In this document: positions 45,001 to 51,487 of the stretch, piece by piece | How positions within the stretch are numbered: the first letter of the stretch is position 1 | How the letters are laid out: each line of letters begins with the position of its first letter | NCBI GenBank assembly: GCA_003660975.1 | Contig: QMVG01000001.1 | Span: forward strand, 1-64,000 | Source of the DNA: Microcaldota archaeon | GTDB taxonomy: Archaea > B1Sed10-29 > B47-G15 | DNA length: 64,000 nt | Direction of reading: 5' to 3' | The notes under the pieces: model-generated | Told to the model about the DNA's origin: nothing | The model's database searches: none | Seen by the model: only the letters and a program-made list of their open reading frames with translations | Program-made: the position numbers and the translations under genes

Positions 45001-46216
45001 CGACAGCAAGAAGGCCGTTTACCTCAAAGAGCTGACCAGCTTCGAAACGCCTGAGCTGGGCGACTGTTATGTTGGGGCAGAGGAAATGGATATTAATCAG
45101 TTAATGGATTTGATTACAGAAAACATTTACGGCACTGAAGACGCAGAGCCCAAGCTCCAGAAGGGAGAACTTATCAAAATTGTTAGGATAAATAATCCTT
45201 ACTATAAAAAGTTTGGTTATTATGACCCAGACGATAAGATATCCTCGTTTGAAGTCTATGAAGGAGACACCTCTGTGAGCAGGCTTGTCCAAGGGGGTTA
45301 TTACAAACTATCAATAACTGCCCCAGAGTCAAAAGAGAGACAGTATAAAATTAAATTAGAACTTCTCAAAATTGATACAAGTGGATTGGAAGGTAAAGAG
45401 ATTGGGTTCCTCGGGTTGGCCAAAAAAGCCATTGTTAGATATCCAACATATAATGAAGGAAAGATTGCTATTGTCAAAGGAGGGGAATGCAATGATGCAG
45501 TAACAGAAATAAATTATTGTAGAAATGATGATCTGGTGTTCCACAAGCAAGTAGAGGGGAGTGTGAAGTATAAATTAAAAGAAGGTGGACCTTTAGGCGG
45601 TTATGTGATAGAGCCTAAATATTATTGCCAGAAAAATGATGCTAACTTACGCGAAAGCTTTTGTGTTGAATCTGATAAGATCCCAACTCCAGGTTTAGAC
45701 GAAAAGGAGGTATATAAAATATTTGAATGTCCTGCTCCTTTAGGATATGTTGCACATAAAGTTGGAGATACACATATGAAAGATACGATAAATCAAATTG
45801 TCACTTTTATGTTTATGCAAGGAGGAGTCTTTTACAGACCTTCCGTAGCACCCATCCCAGACAGGCAACCAAGTTGCATTAGTGAGAAGGCATTCGATTA
45901 TATGGATAGATATAATGACCTATTGTATTATGCGAGACCAAGTTTTCATAATTATATGGGTGAATACTTCTCTAATGGTTATCAATCCTCCACTGTAAGT
46001 GGCACCCATAAACCATATATTGGCAAGCCAATCAAATATGGAGACGGAAATCAGTACTTTGCGTGTGGGTCACTAGATGGTTATGAGTACAGTAGCTTTG
46101 TTCCACCTTATTACTGCTGCGACGTCGGACTCGGCCTCCACGTTACAAATGGACACTGCTGTCCTATTGGTTTTGATTGGAATGAAGGAAAAAAACTGTG
46201 TGTAAGGACTGGCTGA
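39008..46216 (+). CDS. Giant membrane-anchored exoprotein (2402 aa)
   Basis: GTG start with aaggtgat just upstream. A short cytoplasmic N-terminus precedes one TM helix (about residues 43-66); the rest is probably outside the cell. The first ~570 residues comprise repeated beta-sandwich domains of the carboxypeptidase-regulatory/PEGA kind (for example SIEGREPVKDAIV and LPGEYCIIVARA). The middle contains Ig-like and Cys-bearing domains; residues 1500-2000 are mixed alpha/beta with weak repeats. The C-terminus is Cys-rich (YYCCDVGLGLH, HCCPIGFDW). There is no C-terminal sorting tail. From about 45,060 the DNA is clearly more AT-rich. Function unknown; length and layout suggest an adhesin or cell-contact protein. 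Confidence 0.75.
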   Translation: MGFGDLYYKIEDKWYDLLDWIEAKGVPVYSVVDPIEDAGIPSLPVFVGIFLLLCYFVLTAFAPGLGIAEEVNFSVQVSDSNGNLIPDAVVKISKGGELLVEGKTSILGNFDASLPKGSYDISVSAADCDGISKPIEVVESGQVISITLNCEMSFAKQVSICFVSNDGDTLDTPIEANEVDEYGNFIDNAGRCDNADSCNFELKDKSLYVFESLHYRSEMVYTKKDVERISERKNCITLERKEEEIVEKGLFTVELLHSDGSPVPWQLVNLVSPDNHNYIIASQHTSNAGKDIGSTTFKLRVGTKFIIVVPGGENTTYYKGNTTYEISSEPQRVSIKLDTSADTLFAVREEKAGVPTPVQGVKITVFKIKEPKDEIVAFGETDRNGEAHLSLTDGERYRVSFFKAGYRYVETTVKGGSEKEVVLEKISKEEVGTVDVYVSIEGREPVKDAIVIMKHYGNSSKTGYGILKTDARGHVHYEWVLPGEYCIIVARAKDETKCGEHSFTVKANEKTRVNVELKPIMYSLDVNVLLKGEGVRDAKVSVKDAYSGEAIASGKTDYTGFVSFPNIAERSKIRVYVEYLHKDLESGRTTLYSQSTANIIEMDDDKEITLNLVETGTKIQFLGITSKSESWWYDGSKWVQGAPELVAGNVYYAVFAVGLPKLEGKKWDSVKFLISNPESEDYVALRKAGNLPSYIRDSKAVESSSRLFTVSGNYDDSSDIISISIPIRVRQVFDGRVKYFLNFYAEWWRGKDIVRDPAGKDFKKSPDFYIRGERCFKKGNFGICIKGKKEGGIFYPDDRFHLEKGESANFTIIISNEGSNAFGGKIKLEDPKRTVAFEDITAVLTTPEEQVGLEYGLDNAAASISIDASQYKKEDVAGLPVGSKITIKTRIKAVFPIQYTDIELKVEGKAEQGLAYISFPISGDADVLLRKKPGAITELASSILFQVRENNSGAPGRAVYFDPSSVSIYGPALNKFCGGILSTSSSNVGFSVDRHGNITVDFNDYCHLSVDPLFDEKQQMFLYVESPIFEGKTFSIPVSPCVLGVSLDKKTVFAGGECNLQLVFDDEKSGLYKDEELTEAASSCIGDRWLVVRKNENCNPVFGEIKEKNVSIEAKESWVAGEWVKANISGEKLEKNVNNEIVSFSYEEIPPDVVGDRDIGDLDKEEVNGAAVLKIKATAKNEVNGDVYVRQDIEMPLVIRDAGNCLTVPERESTVQILPNIVCPINFEIGNFPGIEGGEPVCSKSNSITYIFGRSDKDYCNDLDLNKIESLEVEYNEEEYSESSFVHVSSKSTGLNVSITKGSGENPPRTVKLTVKPKIEGFKTERKVIVNANLDGGGCYDANEIGRVKLHGNTECKITFSAGESSGGEGYIECKDIEEAEDYKTATVEIKKRVDECPDFLISSASIEGDSNWEITETGDKYVKVKYDKGDFRYGDTFEANLNLELELNYENGKELSENIVVPLETGLNLPGWENVYAKAVQPYHFNDDGSVDVSSLDCESNACNLEQAMLWLKEQSNDFTSSPEEGISFNLVHTGATVHDIQAAMEKIESGKNIVVADNVDGSSGDAIVISSDSELGLGENALRINKARSDGEEIIPFLRFSNKGAGEINSRKARYFNYYLPLVADGSSELNTMVDAPEDLKENVKEMLAEMWGLQAEELSWPSVSYSARIVVKSCGVDDNSECCSDYNEKVGSSSTPAVFVLTSGQTVPVTCVVARNEKALSNFIETVSSFLEGSKRMAYNKDKDYLTTQRNFIILKGVEGSSDFFADTNRWQKVNDELKDEIASVLGVDKKKAMLVHMEPEENWENTYVAPDMTIFVCSKGEQCGWDSLEINSLPEFEGAHIWIPEGGMYKYDSSIGSFLLVDDSEKDSWISIGKKLLPYEGNTYIHAIDENNRNTKLCPNSESCVIGIKNINGITKAVVDAKEMTDEELLSYVKKAEGNEYFALHLIPTDEEKDIGKQCRVEDEEVKILDENGNEAQLGYGNVYLVAVEKAETGDSKKAVYLKELTSFETPELGDCYVGAEEMDINQLMDLITENIYGTEDAEPKLQKGELIKIVRINNPYYKKFGYYDPDDKISSFEVYEGDTSVSRLVQGGYYKLSITAPESKERQYKIKLELLKIDTSGLEGKEIGFLGLAKKAIVRYPTYNEGKIAIVKGGECNDAVTEINYCRNDDLVFHKQVEGSVKYKLKEGGPLGGYVIEPKYYCQKNDANLRESFCVESDKIPTPGLDEKEVYKIFECPAPLGYVAHKVGDTHMKDTINQIVTFMFMQGGVFYRPSVAPIPDRQPSCISEKAFDYMDRYNDLLYYARPSFHNYMGEYFSNGYQSSTVSGTHKPYIGKPIKYGDGNQYFACGSLDGYEYSSFVPPYYCCDVGLGLHVTNGHCCPIGFDWNEGKKLCVRTG

Positions 46217-46226
46217 ATTCTAAAAG

Positions 46227-46235
46227 CTTTTTAAA
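46227..46235 (+). promoter_or_regulatory. TATA box for small membrane-protein array
   Basis: ctttttaaa lies about 27 nt upstream of the ATG at 46258, just after the giant gene's stop; it supports this ATG over the track's in-gene start and implies a leaderless mRNA. Confidence 0.55.
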
Positions 46236-46257
46236 CCTCTTGTTCTTGTATATCTTG

Positions 46258-46620
46258 ATGGAGCCAATGGCAAGCATTGCAGTGATAGGGATAATAAGCA
46301 GGATACTCGGAGATATCAACCTGGCTGTAACTGGCTTCAAGATAATTGTTTTGCTCTTTGTCATACAGTTCATACGCTCGCATTTTGACGCAGGGCCTAT
46401 TCCTGTGCTGCTCACACTGATAATTGGGTACATATTCCTCTTCCAATACTGGGAGATATTCGGTCCGATAATGCTTGTTTACTTTTTCATAATATTTGGA
46501 TTTGTCTCAGTGCTGCTTGACATAGCCATAGTCAAGCCTTGGGCAGGAGGAGGTCATGTCAAAAAACCAGACATGACAAGTAAAGATATGTTGGAGAGGA
46601 TGAGAAAATACCATGGGTGA
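46258..46620 (+). CDS. Small membrane protein, array member A
   Basis: 120 aa with three or four TM helices and a basic C-terminal tail (VKKPDMTSKDMLERMRKYHG) probably in the cytoplasm. The core LIIGYIFLFQYWEIFGP aligns by eye with array members B and C, suggesting a paralogous family. The start is chosen from the TATA spacing. No known family is recognised. First of eight small membrane-protein genes in a row. Confidence 0.7.
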   Translation: MEPMASIAVIGIISRILGDINLAVTGFKIIVLLFVIQFIRSHFDAGPIPVLLTLIIGYIFLFQYWEIFGPIMLVYFFIIFGFVSVLLDIAIVKPWAGGGHVKKPDMTSKDMLERMRKYHG

Positions 46621-46624
46621 TTGA

Positions 46625-46990
46625 ATGAACAAAGGGTTTACTGTTGTTCCAATGATAATAATCGCTCTCATATTTTTAGTTATAATAGGGCTTGGGGTTG
46701 CGCTTATAGTAAAAATACCAATACTTAACATAATGTTTAGGTTTTACATGCTCATCATAATATACACTTTCGTGAGGAGGATAGTTGGGACAGGGATATT
46801 GGCATATGTCATAACCGCAATACTAGCATACATATTCGTGTGGAAGCTCTGGGTTATGGCAGCAGGCGTATATCTCTCATATATCATATTTAGCTTTGGA
46901 ATCTCAGGCATAATCATATTCGGCCTTGAGGGAATGTGGAGAAGAGGTGGAGGAGAAGTGGCTGAGGAGGCAGCTAAAAGGCTGGCATAG
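46625..46990 (+). CDS. Small membrane protein, array member B
   Basis: 121 aa, four TM helices, charged tail RRGGGEVAEEAAKRL. The AILAYIFVWKLWVMAAGVYL segment matches the position and pattern of member A. Gap to A is only 4 bp. Function unknown. Confidence 0.7.
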   Translation: MNKGFTVVPMIIIALIFLVIIGLGVALIVKIPILNIMFRFYMLIIIYTFVRRIVGTGILAYVITAILAYIFVWKLWVMAAGVYLSYIIFSFGISGIIIFGLEGMWRRGGGEVAEEAAKRLA

Positions 46991-47000
46991 TTATATTAAT
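46991..47000 (+). promoter_or_regulatory. TATA box upstream of array member C
   Basis: ttatattaat follows the stop of member B and is about 28 nt before the start at 47024, so the array has at least two promoters. Confidence 0.5.
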
Positions 47001-47023
47001 AAAAAATGTAATAATATTGCGTG

Positions 47024-47260
47024 ATGCATATGGGAGGTCTTTGGTCTGACATAGGTATTGCCATTACAATAATACTATTTGTATATCTAGTAAAATGGGC
47101 AAGCGATTTAACGAAAAGCAAAACACTGGGCATTATAATAGGGGCTGCTATAGCTTACTTTACATTCTACCAGCACTTTGAAGTATTGCTATTCGTACTG
47201 CTGTTCTTCTTCGGTTATCCGTTCTGGGAGAGCTTAACAAAGGGATTCCTTGGAGAGTGA
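47024..47260 (+). CDS. Small membrane protein, array member C
   Basis: 78 aa, two or three TM helices. GAAIAYFTFYQHFEVLLFV resembles the core of A and B, in a shorter protein. GTG at 47021 or ATG at 47030 are alternative starts; 47024 fits the TATA spacing. Function unknown. Confidence 0.65.
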   Translation: MHMGGLWSDIGIAITIILFVYLVKWASDLTKSKTLGIIIGAAIAYFTFYQHFEVLLFVLLFFFGYPFWESLTKGFLGE

Positions 47261-47264
47261 AGCA

Positions 47265-47555
47265 ATGGATCAGTTCTCTACGATAGTGTTGATTGTAATG
47301 ATGTTCCTAGCCTGGACCAGAGACCTGACATGGCTTTTCATAGGTCTTGTAGTCATACTTGTACTAACCAGTAAGAGCATAGGTCTTGCAGCGCTTTTCA
47401 TAGCGGGGGCTGCCATAACCTGGCTGCTGAACTTAAAGGAATACTGGGTAATAGTGATGATATTGATGGCATTGATAGTAATAGCTGTTAAAAGAAAAGA
47501 GGGCTCGTCTGCTGGATATTATTCCCCAGAGCTGTTGAGGTTATTGGGTGGGTAA
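47265..47555 (+). CDS. Small membrane protein, array member D
   Basis: 96 aa with three TM helices and a short polar tail (KRKEGSSAGYYSPELLRLLGG). The ATG at 47265 is preferred over the track's TTG, which would overlap member C. Similarity to A-C is weaker. Its stop lies directly before the next ATG. Confidence 0.62.
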   Translation: MDQFSTIVLIVMMFLAWTRDLTWLFIGLVVILVLTSKSIGLAALFIAGAAITWLLNLKEYWVIVMILMALIVIAVKRKEGSSAGYYSPELLRLLGG

Positions 47556-47897
47556 ATGGCAAATGAAGGTATTGTAGTGCTGTCTTTTATCCTAATCTTA
47601 TTGGGATTCTACCTAAAACAGCTATGGCTCAGCTTCATATTTATAATGGTGATATTCGCTTTACTGCTCACAAGGCCTAGTAAAAAGGCGAAGAAAGCTG
47701 CTCCAAGAGGACCTGTGGTAAGGCCTATAATAGTGAAGAGAAAGTATGTGGGGCCTGAGTCAATATATCCTGAAAAAATGCATATTAAAATAACGCCTAG
47801 GGCCCCTGATGACTGGTATGAATATGGGGGAGAGTATCTGGGAGGATTTATAGGTAAAAGCTTAAGGTTCATAAAGAGAAAATTGGGAGGAGATTAA
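47556..47897 (+). CDS. Small membrane protein, array member E (hairpin plus tail)
   Basis: 113 aa. Two N-terminal TM helices form a hairpin (residues 5-40), followed by a Lys-rich juxtamembrane stretch and a ~60-residue cytoplasmic tail with YPEKMHIKITP, a motif that recurs in members F and G. The C-terminus is amphipathic and basic. It starts immediately after member D's stop. Confidence 0.7.
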   Translation: MANEGIVVLSFILILLGFYLKQLWLSFIFIMVIFALLLTRPSKKAKKAAPRGPVVRPIIVKRKYVGPESIYPEKMHIKITPRAPDDWYEYGGEYLGGFIGKSLRFIKRKLGGD

Positions 47898-48242
47898 GTG
47901 TTAAATGTCTTTGCATTCTTAATTGTTGTCTTTCTGGTTGCATTATTCTTGAGAATTGACATCGTTGTATACCTGACTATCATAGTGGCGATAATTCTTG
48001 CTTTGACATACAAAAAGCCAGAGGAGAAGAAAGTAGCTGAAAAGGCAGCTCCGAGAGAGGTTATATATCCTGTTATATATGAAGATGCTGGAGAGCCTCC
48101 ATACTTATATCCTAAGAAGCAACAGATAAAAGTCAGACCAAATCAGATAGATGATGTTGAATGGGAAAAGACAGTTGCCATGCCTGGTAGAATACTGGCA
48201 AGCATAATGGGCTTCTTTACTGGAAAATATAAGAAGAAGTGA
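47898..48242 (+). CDS. Small membrane protein, array member F (hairpin plus tail)
   Basis: 114 aa, GTG start directly after the upstream stop. TM hairpin (residues 3-38), basic linker, and tail with YPKKQQIKVRP matching E and G, then an amphipathic C-terminus. Paralogue of E and G by eye. Function unknown. Confidence 0.7.
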   Translation: MLNVFAFLIVVFLVALFLRIDIVVYLTIIVAIILALTYKKPEEKKVAEKAAPREVIYPVIYEDAGEPPYLYPKKQQIKVRPNQIDDVEWEKTVAMPGRILASIMGFFTGKYKKK

Positions 48243-48595
48243 TGGCTATGAGGTTTGACTTGTTCCTCTTTGTGTTTTTCATTGGGCTTTTCTTTTACTT
48301 GTCTGGATACAAGGCACTCTCACTTGTGCTCTTCATAATCTCTGTTGTACTGCTGCTCTATGACAGGCCAAAAAGGGCAAAAAAGGCAGCTGCTGGCTAT
48401 GAAATGGGAGAACCAATTATAATTGAGAGCACAAGAAATGCTCCATTTAGGATACCTGACAAATACTGGCTGAAGGTAGCCCCGAAAAAGGGCCCTGCGC
48501 AGCCAGGAGGCAAGTTTACCAAGGCAGGTTTTAAGACATTCGGCAGGATAAACGAATATATTGCTGATAAGGTAAAAGAATGGTGGAATGGCTGA
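48242..48595 (+). CDS. Small membrane protein, array member G (hairpin plus tail)
   Basis: 117 aa from the ATG that overlaps the upstream stop as TGATG. TM hairpin (residues 5-40), KRAKKAA linker, tail with IPDKYWLKVAP, and an amphipathic Trp-containing end. Third clear copy of the hairpin/tail family. Confidence 0.7.
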   Translation: MAMRFDLFLFVFFIGLFFYLSGYKALSLVLFIISVVLLLYDRPKRAKKAAAGYEMGEPIIIESTRNAPFRIPDKYWLKVAPKKGPAQPGGKFTKAGFKTFGRINEYIADKVKEWWNG

Positions 48596-49038
48596 TGATT
48601 GCCAGCTTAACAGGCATATTGCTCTCAATCATTGGATTGATATATTCAAATGCAATTATCCTACTTTTGGGGGTTATTTTTATTGTTATTGACTTCTTGC
48701 CTTCAAAAAAGAGCAAAACTGAGCAAAAAGCAGTAGCAACCGAGGTGAAAAAAGAAAGGCACATCGTGGTAAACAGCCCCCCTCCTACTGAGGAAGGAGC
48801 TGAATTCTTTATGGCAATGCAAGCAGGCAATCCAGCAATGCCACATATCAGAAAGATGTATACGGATAAGGAAACAAGCGAGGTGCTAATGCCACACGAC
48901 TACCTGCCTTTCCAGGAACCTGCCAACATAAACCCTCTAAGGAAAATATTTATTGGCTATCCAAATTATGTCTTAAGGCGAATCTTCAGTGGTGTCAATT
49001 TCTTTGAAGACCTGGAAAAAAGGTGGAGAGAAAAATAG
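48595..49038 (+). CDS. Small membrane protein, array member H (hairpin plus longer tail)
   Basis: 147 aa. The ATG at 48595 (TGATG with the upstream stop, ggtgg 8 nt before) is preferred over 48580. TM hairpin (residues 3-35), basic linker and a ~100-residue tail; the PHDYLPF segment and an aromatic amphipathic C-terminus echo E-G, but the P-x-K core is not clear. Stop abuts that of the convergent coiled-coil gene. Confidence 0.65.
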   Translation: MIASLTGILLSIIGLIYSNAIILLLGVIFIVIDFLPSKKSKTEQKAVATEVKKERHIVVNSPPPTEEGAEFFMAMQAGNPAMPHIRKMYTDKETSEVLMPHDYLPFQEPANINPLRKIFIGYPNYVLRRIFSGVNFFEDLEKRWREK

Positions 49039-49611
49039 TTACTTTTCCAATCTCATAAGAAACTTGGTGTTTGTGTCAAGAATCTTCTGGTTTATGTCCC
49101 TCAAAGCTTTTATTGATGCCTTCATATCAATTAGCATTTCTTTTATCTGTTGGAGCTCTTCTCCCAATTCCCCTATACTTGAAATCTTTTCGTGAAGCGC
49201 ATTGTGGCCCTCCTTCATTTCAGAAACAGCAGAATGTATCTCATTTATTTTTTCCTTGTGCTCTTGAACATTGCTTTTTATTTCGTGGATATGGTCCTCG
49301 TATGCGCTAACCTTTTCGTTCAACTGCTCGACTGCCTCATGAATCCGCGATGTGTTTTCGCTTTGTTTTTTTATCTCTGGCATGATGGGAGTTAAGTGGT
49401 CTCCACTTTCTATTTTTTCTTTTATGTTTTGTACGGTGTTGTGGATGTCTTGATTGCTCGGCGCTGATTTGGCTTCATCCAGCACTGAGGATATTTCGTC
49501 CTCACTGAGAGACATGGCCTTTAATGTTTTTTTAATGTCCTCCTGCCCCATACCAGATGCGTTCATAGAGCGCACAATGCTGGCTATCTGCTCCAACTTT
49601 TCCTTTTCCAT
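49039..49611 (-). CDS. Coiled-coil protein, family not recognised
   Basis: 190 aa, soluble. Residues 1-50 look like a small helical UBA-like bundle (MNASGMGQEDIKKTLKAM); from about 60 the protein is heptad-like coiled coil to the end. The start at 49611 is chosen from a TATA box (tttttatata) about 28 nt upstream. It diverges from the HerA-like gene over a shared AT core. A scaffold or partner of that protein is inference. Confidence 0.65.
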   Translation of the reverse strand: MEKEKLEQIASIVRSMNASGMGQEDIKKTLKAMSLSEDEISSVLDEAKSAPSNQDIHNTVQNIKEKIESGDHLTPIMPEIKKQSENTSRIHEAVEQLNEKVSAYEDHIHEIKSNVQEHKEKINEIHSAVSEMKEGHNALHEKISSIGELGEELQQIKEMLIDMKASIKALRDINQKILDTNTKFLMRLEK

Positions 49612-49632
49612 ATTAATGTTTAAAGCATATGA

Positions 49633-49643
49633 ATATATAAAAA
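49633..49643. promoter_or_regulatory. Bidirectional TATA region
   Basis: atatataaaaa lies about 28 nt from the minus-strand start at 49611 and about 30 nt from the plus-strand start at 49668, in a 56-bp intergenic gap. Confidence 0.55.
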
Positions 49644-49667
49644 GCAATCCTCTAATACTCTGATTAT

Positions 49668-51008
49668 ATGGATTCAGATCAGCTCTTATTCGGACCTTGG
49701 AGCCCTATTTTCAAAGGAGATTGGACAGGGCATCCCATAGAGATCCTTGAAAATCCAGAGAAAATGGTGCTTACTGTGCTAAACTTTGATGGTGAGCAAT
49801 ATGTTCTGCTGAATAAATTTCTCATAGCTGAGGGATATGTTGAAAAGCTAATAGAAGAAATGCCAGGAAAGAACAGCTTCATATTTAAAATACTGCCAAG
49901 TAAAAAGCTCAAAATCATTTCTCTTTCTTCTGAGATAAAGAAGGCAGGTAAAGACATCAATGAAAAAATAAGAGACTTGAAGGCTGAGCTTGAAAAAAGG
50001 AAAGAACTGCTCACAAGCATTTCAGCAAGGTATTCCGTAAATATCAGGGAATTAAAAGAAAGTCCAGAAGCAGCTGAGCTACTTTTCTCAGAGCCTGTTC
50101 TAAGCTTGGCCACATTAACGCTCAAGAGAACAGAGAAAAAAGGCAAACTGGGCCTTTTAGGCATAAAAAGCAATGGCCAGCTGCTTTATGTGGATAGAGC
50201 GTCAATGAGGTCTGTGGCCTTGATAGGTGAACTGGAGAAGATGAGAAAATGCTTGCAGGTCTTAATAGAAAACAGTTTCTTAGATAACCTGAGCCCAATG
50301 ATAATTGACAAAAGCGACTACTTTGAACGCATGGTTTCAGCCAATCAGTCATTTGACTCTGCCGTATTTCCTTTGTCTCCAATGGGCTTTCCAATAGAGA
50401 GGATTAAGATAGGAGACATAGGCATAAGCTTTGCTGTCCTGACTGCAAAGCGTTTGAAGGCCTTGCTAAGAGTAAAAGAGAGCAAAAGCTTTGACATTAT
50501 CTCTGATATCATGGAAAAAGAAGGTGACTTTGCAACGTTGGAGGACTTAGAAAACAAGATAATGGAGATAAATGACGAGAGCCAGAGGTTTCATGCCTAT
50601 CGTGCAGCAAGATGGATAAGCTTAATTGAGCGCTTATATGGAGATTTATTTAAAAAGAGGCTAGAAATGCCTCCAGAAAGGCAAATAACCATTATAGACC
50701 CAGGAAATTACAGAAAGGAGATAGTGGAATTGTTCTTACTATCTTTACTACAGGAGAGCATGGAAAACAGGGCTGTCTTTGTAAGCAATCAAAACTTCCT
50801 GAAGACAGCGGCTTTAAGAGAAGACATAATAGATAACATAGAAAAGACCTCTTCCTGTTTTGTGTTTGAAGATGAAATTGACATACCAAAAAGGATGTCT
50901 GAAAAGGTAACAATGAGCATAAAATATGTCTCTAATAATGACTTTGCAGTAAAGGACAGGAAGAAAGGCAAGTTTAGAATAAGATTGAGAGATACACTAA
51001 GTGCCTAA
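49668..51008 (+). CDS. HerA/FtsK-like protein with no recognisable P-loop
   Basis: 446 aa, leaderless start. Residues 80-125 are coiled-coil. From about 175 the pattern resembles HerA-type ATPases: a strand where Walker A should be (RSVALIGELEKMRKCLQVL), a following MIIDKSDYF strand in the place of the HerA IIDPHGEY, and later ITIIDPGNYRKEIVELFLLSLL in the place of the second conserved strand and helix. The glycines and Lys of a P-loop are absent, so ATP hydrolysis is unlikely. It may be a degenerate structural or regulatory relative; similarity is by eye only. Two coiled-coil genes flank it and PolB is close by. Confidence 0.5.
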   Translation: MDSDQLLFGPWSPIFKGDWTGHPIEILENPEKMVLTVLNFDGEQYVLLNKFLIAEGYVEKLIEEMPGKNSFIFKILPSKKLKIISLSSEIKKAGKDINEKIRDLKAELEKRKELLTSISARYSVNIRELKESPEAAELLFSEPVLSLATLTLKRTEKKGKLGLLGIKSNGQLLYVDRASMRSVALIGELEKMRKCLQVLIENSFLDNLSPMIIDKSDYFERMVSANQSFDSAVFPLSPMGFPIERIKIGDIGISFAVLTAKRLKALLRVKESKSFDIISDIMEKEGDFATLEDLENKIMEINDESQRFHAYRAARWISLIERLYGDLFKKRLEMPPERQITIIDPGNYRKEIVELFLLSLLQESMENRAVFVSNQNFLKTAALREDIIDNIEKTSSCFVFEDEIDIPKRMSEKVTMSIKYVSNNDFAVKDRKKGKFRIRLRDTLSA

Positions 51009-51427
51009 CCTTTTAATTTTTTTAGTTTCTCATCTAAAAGCTCTTCTAACTGGTCTATCTTAACATATTCTACAGGATTAATGTTATCAAGCACATATTT
51101 AATTTCAGCTATCTGGGCTTCTAACTCGGATATTCTTTTTGTATTGTCTCTCACACTTCTCTCTATTGAGCTAAAAAGTGTCTTCAGCTCTTCATTGCTT
51201 TTTTTTATTTCATCCATTAGATTCTTATTGATTGGTTCTGCCTTGAGGCCTTTTTCCTCCATAAGCTTTTTTATATTTTTGTTATGCGTAATAAGTGTTT
51301 TTCCTATTATTTGCTCGTTTTTTTCTATCACCATCATTCGCTGCGCAATTACCCTTATCTTTGAATCCAAAGCCCTTATTTCTGAATAAAGCTCTTGAAG
51401 TCCTATGCTCCTGGAATCATGAGGCAT
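51005..51427 (-). CDS. Coiled-coil protein, family not recognised
   Basis: 140 aa, soluble, mostly heptad-like coiled coil (residues 10-110), ending in a short amphipathic helix (LEELLDEKLKKLKG). Similar in style to the coiled-coil protein on the other side of the HerA-like gene, though not obviously homologous. Its stop overlaps the stop of the convergent HerA-like gene by 4 bp. Divergent from polB across a 60-bp promoter region. Confidence 0.6.
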   Translation of the reverse strand: MPHDSRSIGLQELYSEIRALDSKIRVIAQRMMVIEKNEQIIGKTLITHNKNIKKLMEEKGLKAEPINKNLMDEIKKSNEELKTLFSSIERSVRDNTKRISELEAQIAEIKYVLDNINPVEYVKIDQLEELLDEKLKKLKG

Positions 51428-51487
51428 AACAACACCAATTTAAATTATGACAACTCTTAAACATATAAAGATTATGCTGGTGCGGAT

